A stretch of DNA of 41,475 nt from Actinomycetospora cinnamomea. GTDB lineage: Bacteria > Actinomycetota > Actinomycetes > Mycobacteriales > Pseudonocardiaceae. This document shows, piece by piece, positions 12,234-19,255 of this stretch. Below the pieces are notes generated by a model. That model did not search any database, was not told the DNA's origin, and saw only the letters and a program-made list of their open reading frames with translations. The first letter of the stretch is position 1; each line of letters starts with the position of its first letter. The stretch is from positions 1 through 41,475 of the forward strand of contig NZ_QEKW01000029.1 of NCBI RefSeq assembly GCF_003096675.1, in the 5' to 3' direction. A program made the position numbers and the translations under genes.

Positions 12234-13226
12234 GTGGCCACGGTCGACCTGCCCTCACCGCGCACCCGCACCGCGAGCCCGGAGGAGGCGCTCGCCCGCG
12301 ACCTGGCCGCGCGGGTGGACGGCGAGGTCCGGTTCGACGCCGGCTCCCGGGCCGCCTACGCCGTCGACGCGTCGAACTACCGCCAGGTGCCGATCGGCGT
12401 CGTCGTCCCGCGCTCGATCGACGCCGGGGTCGAGGCGCTGGCGGTCTGCCGCGAGCACGACGTCCCGGTGCTCTCGCGCGGCGGCGGGACGAGCCTCGCC
12501 GGGCAGTGCTGCAACGCCGCCGTGGTGATCGACTGGTCCAAGTACTGCACCCGCCTGGTCTCGGTCGACGCCGACGCCCGCACCTGCGTCGTCGAGCCCG
12601 GGATCAAGCTCGACGACCTCAACGCCGCCCTGCCCGGCCCGCTGATCTACGGCCCGAAGCCCGCCACCCACGTCAGCTGCACGCTCGGCGGGATGATCGG
12701 CAACAACTCCTGCGGCTCGACCGCGCAGGTCTTCGGCAAGGTCGCCGACAACGTGCGACGCCTCGAGGTGCTGACCTACGACGGCCTGCGGATGTGGGTC
12801 GGGCCGACGTCGGAGGAGGAGTACGCGGCGATCCATGCCGCCGGCGGGCGGCGCGCCGAGATCTACCGGGGCCTGCGGGCGATCGCCTCCGACCACGCCG
12901 CCCTGGTCGCCGAGCGCTTCCCCGACATCCCCCGGCGCGTGTCGGGCTACAACCTCGACGACCTGGTGCCGGGCCCGGACGCCGACGGTACCGGGTTCGA
13001 CCTCGCCCGCGCGCTGGTCGGGTCCGAGTCGACCCTGGTGACGGTGCTGCACGCCGAGCTGGACCTCGTCACCGAGGCCCGGCACACCGCCATGGTGGTG
13101 CTCGGCTTCGACGACGTCGTCGCCGCCGCGCGCTGCGTGCCGGCGATCCTGCCGCACGCCCCGCACTTCCTGGAGTCGATCGACCGCGTCATCGTCGAGT
13201 TCGAGCGGGCCAAGGGCGTGCACTAG
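12234..13226 (+). CDS. N-terminal open part of the split FAD oxidoreductase
   Basis: This part has 330 codons before TAG 13224-13226. It holds the whole FAD-binding PCMH domain and the beginning of the FAD-oxidase cap domain, stopping after FERAKGVH. If translated alone it might bind FAD, but it would lack the rest of the cap domain and all Fe-S clusters, so independent function is doubtful. Confidence 0.6.
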   Translation: MATVDLPSPRTRTASPEEALARDLAARVDGEVRFDAGSRAAYAVDASNYRQVPIGVVVPRSIDAGVEALAVCREHDVPVLSRGGGTSLAGQCCNAAVVIDWSKYCTRLVSVDADARTCVVEPGIKLDDLNAALPGPLIYGPKPATHVSCTLGGMIGNNSCGSTAQVFGKVADNVRRLEVLTYDGLRMWVGPTSEEEYAAIHAAGGRRAEIYRGLRAIASDHAALVAERFPDIPRRVSGYNLDDLVPGPDADGTGFDLARALVGSESTLVTVLHAELDLVTEARHTAMVVLGFDDVVAAARCVPAILPHAPHFLESIDRVIVEFERAKGVH

Positions 13227-13232
13227 CGCGCG

Positions 13233-15200
13233 ATGGCCGCGATGCCGCCGGGACACAGCTGGCTCATGGTCCAGATCCGCGACGACGACCCCGAGCGGGT
13301 CGCGGAGCGCGCGCGGGCGCTGGCCGACGCGCTGGGGGGGACCTGCTCGATCCTCACCGTCACCGACCCCGCCGCGCAGGCCGAGCTCTTCGGCATCCGG
13401 GAGTCCGCGCTCGCCGTCTCCGCCCGCGATCCCCGCACAGGGCAGGACAATTACGAGGGCTGGGAGGACGCGGCCCTGCCCACCGACCGTCTCGCGGACT
13501 ACCTCGCGGAGTGGGTGGCGCTCGTCGAGGAGTACGGCTTCACCGAGGGCACCGCGATCTACGGGCACTTCGGACACGGGTGCATCCACACACGCATCCC
13601 GTTCGACCTCGGCTCGGCGGCGGGAATCGCGGCCTACCGGTCGTTCATGGAGCGCTCGGCGGACCTGTGCGTGGAGTACGGCGGGTCGCTGTCGGGCGAG
13701 CACGGCGACGGCCAGTCGCGCGGCGAGCTCCTCGAGCGGATGTACGGCCCGGAGCTGGTGGCCGCGTTCGAGTCGGTGAAGGCGCTCTTCGATCCCCGCA
13801 ACCGGATGAACCCGGGCAAGCTCGTCCGCCCGAACCGCCTCGACGAGCACCTGCACGTCGGCGCCGACTACTCGCCCGCCGACCCGGCGTCGGCGTTCGC
13901 CTACCCGTCCGATGACGGCCGTTTCACCCGCGCCGTCGAGCGCTGCATCGGGGTCGGCCGGTGCCGAGCGACCGATGGTGCTGGCGGGATGGTCATGTGC
14001 CCCTCGTACCGCGTCACCGGCGAGGAGCACCACTCCACGCGGGGTCGCGCGCGGCTGCTGTGGGAGATGCTGCGCGGCCACGCCGACTCGCCGATCCGCT
14101 CCGGCTGGCGCTCGACCGAGGTCCGCGACGCGCTGGACCTGTGCCTGGCGTGCAAGGGCTGCCTGTCCGGCTGCCCGGTCAACGTCGACATGGCCACCTA
14201 CAAGGCCGAGTTCCTGCACCACCACTATGAGGGTCGGCCGTGGCGCCGCCCGCGCTCGCACCTGTCGATGGGCTGGCTGCCCGCCCTCGCCCGGGTCGCG
14301 TCACCGCTCGCGCCGCTGGTCAACCGCCTGACGTCGTCGCGGGCCGCGGGCCTGCTCCAGCGCGCCGGCGGCATCGACGCCCGCCGTGCGATCCCGACGT
14401 TCGCCACCCCGCGGTTCGCGCACTGGTACCGCGCCCGCGGGCCCTTCCCGCAGGGCGGCACGGCGACGCGCGGCGAGGTGCTGCTCTGGCCGGACACGTT
14501 CACCGAGTTCCTGCACCCCCGCGCGGGCGCCGACGCGGTGCGGGTGCTGGAGGCCGCGGGTTTCACCGTCCGCGTGCCCGACCGGGAGCTCTGCTGCGGG
14601 CTGACCTGGGTGACGACGGGCCAGCTCGACGTCGCCGCCCGGGTGCTGGGCCGGACGCTGGACGCGCTCGCCCCGGCCGTGGGCGACGGGATGCCGATCG
14701 TCGGCCTCGAGCCCAGCTGCACCGCGGTGTTCACCGACGACGCGCCCAACCTGCTGCCCGGCCCCCGCGCCGACGCGATCGCGGCGGCGACGACGACGCT
14801 GGGGCGTCTGCTGGCCGAGCGCGCGCCCGACTGGACCCCGCCGGGGCTGGACGGGCGCGAGGTGATCGTCCAGCAGCACTGCCACCAGCACGCCACCGGC
14901 GGCTACGGTGCCGAGACCGCGGTGCTGGAGCGGGCGGGCGCGCGGGTGGAGGTGCTCGACTCGGGGTGCTGCGGGCTGGCCGGCAACTTCGGGTTCGAGC
15001 AGGGGCACTACGAGGTGTCGGTGGCCTGCGGCGAGCAGGTGCTGCTGCCCCGTGTGCGTGCCGCCGACGCCGCCACCGCCGTCGTCGCCGACGGCTTCTC
15101 CTGCCGCACCCAGATCGACCAGCTCACCGCACGCCGCGGCGACCACCTCGCCTCGCTCCTCGCCGCCGGCCTCCCCGACGACGAGCCCCTCCCCTGGTGA
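13233..15200 (+). CDS. C-terminal open part of the split oxidoreductase (FAD-oxidase C-domain, Fe-S and CCG domains)
   Basis: This frame has 655 codons from ATG 13233, two codons after the TAG and in the same frame. It carries the remainder of the FAD-oxidase C-terminal domain, the Cys clusters for two 4Fe-4S centres and both CCG domains. No ribosome binding site precedes ATG 13233, so translation would depend on readthrough or re-initiation directly after the stop. The TGA ends at 15200, immediately before the second palindrome. Confidence 0.6.
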   Translation: MAAMPPGHSWLMVQIRDDDPERVAERARALADALGGTCSILTVTDPAAQAELFGIRESALAVSARDPRTGQDNYEGWEDAALPTDRLADYLAEWVALVEEYGFTEGTAIYGHFGHGCIHTRIPFDLGSAAGIAAYRSFMERSADLCVEYGGSLSGEHGDGQSRGELLERMYGPELVAAFESVKALFDPRNRMNPGKLVRPNRLDEHLHVGADYSPADPASAFAYPSDDGRFTRAVERCIGVGRCRATDGAGGMVMCPSYRVTGEEHHSTRGRARLLWEMLRGHADSPIRSGWRSTEVRDALDLCLACKGCLSGCPVNVDMATYKAEFLHHHYEGRPWRRPRSHLSMGWLPALARVASPLAPLVNRLTSSRAAGLLQRAGGIDARRAIPTFATPRFAHWYRARGPFPQGGTATRGEVLLWPDTFTEFLHPRAGADAVRVLEAAGFTVRVPDRELCCGLTWVTTGQLDVAARVLGRTLDALAPAVGDGMPIVGLEPSCTAVFTDDAPNLLPGPRADAIAAATTTLGRLLAERAPDWTPPGLDGREVIVQQHCHQHATGGYGAETAVLERAGARVEVLDSGCCGLAGNFGFEQGHYEVSVACGEQVLLPRVRAADAATAVVADGFSCRTQIDQLTARRGDHLASLLAAGLPDDEPLPW

Positions 15201-15250
15201 CCTACGTGCGTGATCTTCTGAGCTATAGCTCAGAAGATCACGCACGTAGG
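15201..15250. repeat. Family B perfect palindrome, copy 2 (50 bp, between convergent genes)
   Basis: This perfect 50-bp palindrome, centred between 15225 and 15226, is identical to copy 1 over the 44-bp core. It begins on the base after the oxidoreductase stop. It contains the TGA (15238-15240) and the last three sense codons (Leu-Arg-Ala) of the minus-strand aminotransferase gene. Here it could form the same hairpin in transcripts from both sides and act as a bidirectional transcript end, although no T-run follows. Confidence 0.97.
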
Positions 15251-16431
15251 GCGGCGCGCAGGCGGTCGAGGGCCTCGGCGAGGACGGGGCGGGCCATGGC
15301 GAGGTTGAGGCGCACGCCCCCACGGCCGGCCTCGCCGCAGGCGGCGCCGTCGGTCATGACCACGCCCGCCTCGCGGGCGAAGAACGCCGATGGGGGCTCG
15401 CCGAGCCCGAGGCCGCGGGCGTCGAGCCACGCCAGGTAGGTGCCGTCGGGCACGATGACGTCGAGACCGGGCAGGTCGGTCCCGGCGAGCAGGGCACGGT
15501 TGCCCTCGAGGTAGGCCAGCACCTCGTCGAGCCAGGCGCCGCCCTCCCGGTACGCCGCGGTCGTCGCCAGCACCCCCGGCGTCGCCGTGCCGTGCTCGGC
15601 GAGGTAGCCGGTGGCCGCCCAGTGCGCCGCGTCGGCCTCGTTGGACAGGATCACCTGGCCGCACTTGAGCCCCGGGGTGTTCCAGGCCTTCGACGCCGAG
15701 GTCGCCGTGACCGTGTGCGCCGCGGCGGCGTCGGACGTGGCCGCGTAGGGCCGGTGCCGGGCGCCGCCGAAGGTCAGCGGTGCGTGGATCTCGTCGGCGA
15801 ACACACGCGCGCCGTGGCGCTCGACGACCTCGGTCACCTCCGCGAGCTCGGCGTCGGAGAACACGCGGCCGGTCGGGTTGTGGGGATTGGTGAGCACGAG
15901 CAGCCCCGCCCCCGCGGCGAACGCCCGGTCGATCGCGTCCAGGTCGAGCACGAACCGCCCGCCCACCCAGGGCATCGGCGTCTGGACGAGCTCCCGGTCG
16001 ATCATCCCGGGCACGGTGAGGAAGGGCATGTAGGCCGGCGTCGGCAGCACGATCGCGCTGCCCGGGCGGCTGAAGTGCCGGACGGTGGCGGTGAAGGCGG
16101 TGAGCACGTCGGGCACGGGGCGCACCCTCGCGGGGTCGGGCGCCCACCCGAACCGCTCGCCCCAGAAGGCCGCGCACGCCGCGGCCATGTCGGCCACCCA
16201 CGCGTCCGGCAGGTAGCCGAACCGCGAGCCCTCGGCGCACGCCCGCACCGCGTCGGCGACGGCCTCGGCCACCGGGTAGTCCATCTCCGCGACGAACGCG
16301 CCGATCAGGCCGTGCCGACCGTCCGGCCCGTGCCACTCCCCCGGGGTCGACCACTTCCACGACCCGCCGGCACGCATGTGCTCGGCGGTGAGGGCGTCGA
16401 AGCGGTGGCTCGCCGGACCCGCAGTGGTCAC
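15238..16431 (-). CDS. MalY/PatB-type PLP aminotransferase (cystathionine beta-lyase family)
   Basis: This fold-type I pyridoxal-phosphate enzyme of about 397 residues belongs to the aminotransferase I/II family. It is closest in pattern to MalY/PatB C-S lyases, which split cystathionine or similar thioethers to a thiol, pyruvate and ammonia. The N-terminus SWKWSTP and FVAEMDYPVAEAV is typical of MalY. The PLP pocket shows LVLTNPHNPTGRVF, FADEIHAPL and the Schiff-base Lys in TSASKAWNTPGLK. Start GTG 16431 follows the pyk stop closely; a TTG at 16443 overlapping that stop is an alternative. It is downstream of pyk and probably co-transcribed. The stop codon and last residues come from the family B palindrome, so the natural C-terminus may have been altered. 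Confidence 0.88.
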   Translation of the reverse strand: MTTAGPASHRFDALTAEHMRAGGSWKWSTPGEWHGPDGRHGLIGAFVAEMDYPVAEAVADAVRACAEGSRFGYLPDAWVADMAAACAAFWGERFGWAPDPARVRPVPDVLTAFTATVRHFSRPGSAIVLPTPAYMPFLTVPGMIDRELVQTPMPWVGGRFVLDLDAIDRAFAAGAGLLVLTNPHNPTGRVFSDAELAEVTEVVERHGARVFADEIHAPLTFGGARHRPYAATSDAAAAHTVTATSASKAWNTPGLKCGQVILSNEADAAHWAATGYLAEHGTATPGVLATTAAYREGGAWLDEVLAYLEGNRALLAGTDLPGLDVIVPDGTYLAWLDARGLGLGEPPSAFFAREAGVVMTDGAACGEAGRGGVRLNLAMARPVLAEALDRLRAALRA

Positions 16432-16439
16432 GAGCCGCG

Positions 16440-17858
16440 TCAACGGCTGTCCTCGCCGATCTTGTGCACGCGCAGCAGGTTGGTCTTGCCGACCGTGCCC
16501 GGCGGCGAGCCGGACACGATCACCACCAGTTCGCCCGCGGCGAAGCGCCCGATCTCCAGCAGCGACGCGTCGACCTGGCGGATCATCGCGTCGGTGGTGT
16601 CGGCCCACGGCACGAGGAACGTCTCGACGCCCCAGCTGAGCGCGAGCTGGCTGCGCACCTCGGGGATCGGGGTGAACGCCAGCACCGGCAGCCGCGTGTG
16701 CAGGCGCGCGAGACGGCGCACCGTGTCGCCGGTGCGCGTGAACGCCACCAGCGCCCGGGCGTTGAGCCGCTCGCCGATGTCGCGGGCCGCGGTGGTGACG
16801 ACGCCGCGCTGGGTGCGCGGGACGTGCTGGATGGGCGGCACCGACGCCGGCCCGACCTCGACCGCGGCGACGATGCGGGACATCGTCTGGACCGTCTCGA
16901 TCGGGTAGGAGCCGACGCTGGTCTCCCCCGAGAGCATCACCGCGTCGGCGCCGTCGAGCACCGCGTTGGCGACGTCGGAGGCCTCGGCCCGCGTCGGCCG
17001 GAAGTTGTGGATCATCGACTCGAGCATCTGCGTGGCGACGACCACCGGCTTGGCGTTCTCGCGCGCGATCTGCACCGCCCGCTTCTGCACCAGCGGCACG
17101 TCCTCGAGCGCGAGCTCGACGCCCAGGTCGCCCCGGGCCACCATGACCGCGTCGAAGGCGAGCACGATCGCCTCGAGCGCGTCGACGGCCTCCGGCTTCT
17201 CCAGCTTCGCGATCACCGGGAGCCGCGCGCCGTACTCGTCCATGATCTTGTGGACCAGCTCGGCGTCCGCCGGCGAGCGCACGAACGACAGCGCGATCAT
17301 GTCGACGCGCAGCCCCAGCGCGAAGCGCAGGTCGGCTTCGTCCTTGTCGCTCATCGCCGGCACGGACACCGCGGTGTGCGGCAGCGAGATGCCCTTGTGG
17401 TCGGAGACGCGCCCGCCCTCGAGCACCCGGGCGACGACGTCGCGGCCCTCCACCGCGGTCACCTCGAGGGCGACGTTGCCGTCGTCGACCAGCAGCGACT
17501 CCCCGACGCGGCAGTCGTCGGCGAGGCCGGAGTAGGTGGTGGAGACCCGGTCGTGGGTGCCCTCGACGTCCTCGGTGGTGATGCGGACGGTCTCGCCCGT
17601 CGCCCAGGTCTGCGGGCCGTCGCGGAACGTCCCCAGGCGGATCTTCGGACCCTGGAGGTCGGCGAGGACACCGACCGCGCGACCCTCGGCGTCGGCCGCC
17701 TCGCGAACGAGGCGGTAGACCCGTTCGTGCTCCGCGTGGCTGCCGTGGCTGAAGTTGAGGCGGGCGACGTCCATGCCGGCACGGACGAGGTCGCGGGTGG
17801 CCTCGGGTGACGACGTCGCCGGCCCGAGCGTGCACACGATCTTGGCTCGTCGGCTCAC
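16440..17858 (-). CDS. pyk: Pyruvate kinase
   Basis: Pyruvate kinase converts phosphoenolpyruvate and ADP to pyruvate and ATP, the last step of glycolysis. The 472-residue length is normal. It opens with RRAKIVCTLGPATSS and shows ARLNFSHGSH, the catalytic-region AKLEKPEAVD, the Mg-binding MVARGDLGVEL, and ATQMLESMI leading to the conserved ASDVANAVLDGADAVMLSGE. The C-terminal allosteric-type domain contains ALVAFTRTGDTVRRLA. A TAGCAT box (17865-17870) lies only 6 nt before the GTG start, suggesting a leaderless transcript. The MalY-type gene follows within 10 nt. Confidence 0.98.
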   Translation of the reverse strand: MSRRAKIVCTLGPATSSPEATRDLVRAGMDVARLNFSHGSHAEHERVYRLVREAADAEGRAVGVLADLQGPKIRLGTFRDGPQTWATGETVRITTEDVEGTHDRVSTTYSGLADDCRVGESLLVDDGNVALEVTAVEGRDVVARVLEGGRVSDHKGISLPHTAVSVPAMSDKDEADLRFALGLRVDMIALSFVRSPADAELVHKIMDEYGARLPVIAKLEKPEAVDALEAIVLAFDAVMVARGDLGVELALEDVPLVQKRAVQIARENAKPVVVATQMLESMIHNFRPTRAEASDVANAVLDGADAVMLSGETSVGSYPIETVQTMSRIVAAVEVGPASVPPIQHVPRTQRGVVTTAARDIGERLNARALVAFTRTGDTVRRLARLHTRLPVLAFTPIPEVRSQLALSWGVETFLVPWADTTDAMIRQVDASLLEIGRFAAGELVVIVSGSPPGTVGKTNLLRVHKIGEDSR

Positions 17859-17944
17859 CCGGCCATGCTAGGCGGTCCTGCACCGATCCAGCGACGCCGC
17901 CGCGAGGCCGATCCACGCTCGGCGCGCGGGACTACGGTGGTCCG

Positions 17945-19240
17945 ATGGCCGCGTCGTCCACCCCCGCCGACCCCGCCGAGGGTCACGAGGACGGCGGCGC
18001 GCCCGGGCGGGAGCCGCCACGGGATGTCGGTGACCTGCCCGGAGCGACCGTGCGCCCGCTGCGCCGGTGGGAGGTGCCGGTTGCGCTGGAGATCGCCAGC
18101 GGCCTGGCCTGGCGGGTGCTGCTGATCGCGGCGGCGGGCGCGGTCGTGGTCTACGTCATGGGCCTGCTCTCGGCGGTCCTCGTGCCGGTGGTGCTCGCCG
18201 TCATCGCGGCGTCCCTGCTGGCTCCCGAGGCCCACGCGCTCTCCCGGCGCTTCCGGGGCGTGCCGCACGCACTGGCGACGGCCCTCGTGCTCGTCGCCGG
18301 CATCGCCGTCGTCGGCGGGGTGTTCTACGGCGTCGTGCTCGCGTTCATCTCCGGGCTGCCGGACCTGACCACCCAGCTCACCGCGAGCCTCACCGCCATC
18401 CAGGAGTGGCTGCGGACCGGGCCGCTGCGGCTGGGCAACGAGCAGTTCACCGCCATCGGCAACCAGGCGATCGCCTACCTGCAGTCCAGCCAGGCCGCGC
18501 TCGCGTCCAGCGCGATCGGCGCCGTGGGCACGGTCGGCGAACTGTTCGCCGAGATGCTGCTGACCCTCTTCACGCTCATCTTCTTCATCTACAACGGCAG
18601 GGTCGTCTGGCGCTTCGTGCTCGCGGGCGTGCCGCAGGCCGCCCGCGACCGGGCCGACGTCGCCGGCCGCCGGGCGTTCGCGTCCCTCGTCGGCTACACC
18701 CGCGCGACGATCCTCGTCGCGGCCGCCGACGCGATCACCGCCGGCGTCGGGCTGTGGCTCATCGGCGTCCCCCTGGTCGTCCCGCTGGCGGCGCTGATCT
18801 TCTTCGGGGCCTTCGTGCCCACGCTGGGCGCCGTGGTGTCCGGCGTCGTCGCGGTCCTCGTCGCGCTGGTCAGCGGCGGGCTCACCGACGCGCTGCTCGT
18901 CGTCGCCCTGCTGCTGCTGGTGCAGAACCTCGAGGGCTACATCCTCCAGCCCCTCCTGCTCGGGCGGTCGATCAAGCTGCACCCGCTCGCGGTCGTGCTG
19001 CCGATCGCCTGTGGCCTGGTCCTCTACGGCGTCCCCGGCGCGCTGCTGGCGGTGCCGCTGGTGACGGTGGTCGACGCCGGCGTCCGGTCCCTGGTGCGCC
19101 CGTCCGACGCGGACCTCGACCCGGCGACCGTCGACCCGCTCGACCCGCACTCCGCCCGCCCGGAGTGGCTGGGCGGCGACGCCTCGCCCTCCCCTCTCCG
19201 GGGCCGCCTCGCCGGCCTCATCCGCAGGCGCGACGCCTGA
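17945..19240 (+). CDS. AI-2E family transporter (PerM-like permease)
   Basis: This 431-residue membrane protein of the AI-2E/PerM family has about eight hydrophobic helices. Early ones include VLLIAAAGAVVVYVMGLL and LVPVVLAVIAASLLAPEA. The signature C-terminal helices are LIFFGAFVPTLGAVVSG and LLLVQNLEGYILQPLLLG. Some members export the AI-2 signal and others act as Na+/H+ antiporters, so the substrate here is open. The first 45 residues and the last 50 are charged or Pro-rich and cytoplasmic. ATG 17945 lacks a ribosome binding site but has TACGGT 6 nt upstream, predicting a leaderless mRNA. It is divergent from pyk. Confidence 0.92.
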   Translation: MAASSTPADPAEGHEDGGAPGREPPRDVGDLPGATVRPLRRWEVPVALEIASGLAWRVLLIAAAGAVVVYVMGLLSAVLVPVVLAVIAASLLAPEAHALSRRFRGVPHALATALVLVAGIAVVGGVFYGVVLAFISGLPDLTTQLTASLTAIQEWLRTGPLRLGNEQFTAIGNQAIAYLQSSQAALASSAIGAVGTVGELFAEMLLTLFTLIFFIYNGRVVWRFVLAGVPQAARDRADVAGRRAFASLVGYTRATILVAAADAITAGVGLWLIGVPLVVPLAALIFFGAFVPTLGAVVSGVVAVLVALVSGGLTDALLVVALLLLVQNLEGYILQPLLLGRSIKLHPLAVVLPIACGLVLYGVPGALLAVPLVTVVDAGVRSLVRPSDADLDPATVDPLDPHSARPEWLGGDASPSPLRGRLAGLIRRRDA

Positions 19241-19255
19241 CCCGGACGGCGCCGG

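Larger units (their letters stand above)
12234..15200 (+). pseudogene. FAD-binding and 4Fe-4S oxidoreductase gene (D-lactate/glycolate dehydrogenase type), broken by in-frame TAG
   Basis: Read through one codon, this is a single protein of about 988 residues. It has a FAD-binding PCMH domain (VLSRGGGTSLAGQ, GGMIGNNSCGS), a FAD-oxidase C-terminal domain (SGEHGDGQSRGELL), a 4Fe-4S pair (CIGVGRC and CLACKGCLSGCPV) and two CCG domains (CCGLTWV, CCGLAGNF). Such fused proteins oxidise 2-hydroxy acids and pass electrons to the respiratory chain. The codon at 13224-13226 is TAG, in the same frame and flanked by conserved sequence on both sides, so the gene is split by one nonsense change, for example CAG to TAG. 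The start is GTG 12234, with GAAGG upstream. The gene is bracketed by the two family B palindromes. A sequencing error is the main alternative to a genuine null allele. Confidence 0.85.

Noticed and set aside
13327..13340. Run of eight G residues in the oxidoreductase gene as a possible frameshift
   Set aside because: The reading frame continues through it into conserved FAD-oxidase sequence, so no shift is present; the only lesion is the TAG.
12255..14261. Minus-strand open frame of 668 codons opposite the FAD oxidase gene
   Set aside because: Low-complexity Arg/Val/Gly/His composition and no motif; the plus strand codes for recognised FAD and Fe-S domains.
15201..15250. Palindrome copy 2 as an ordinary rho-independent terminator
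   Set aside because: There is no T-run on either side, and the identical element at 12145 lies between divergent gene starts where a terminator would make no sense. A termination effect at this copy remains possible.
12145..15250. Palindromes as insertion sequence ends or CRISPR repeats
   Set aside because: There is no transposase between or beside them, only two copies with no regular spacers, and no target-site duplication was visible by eye.
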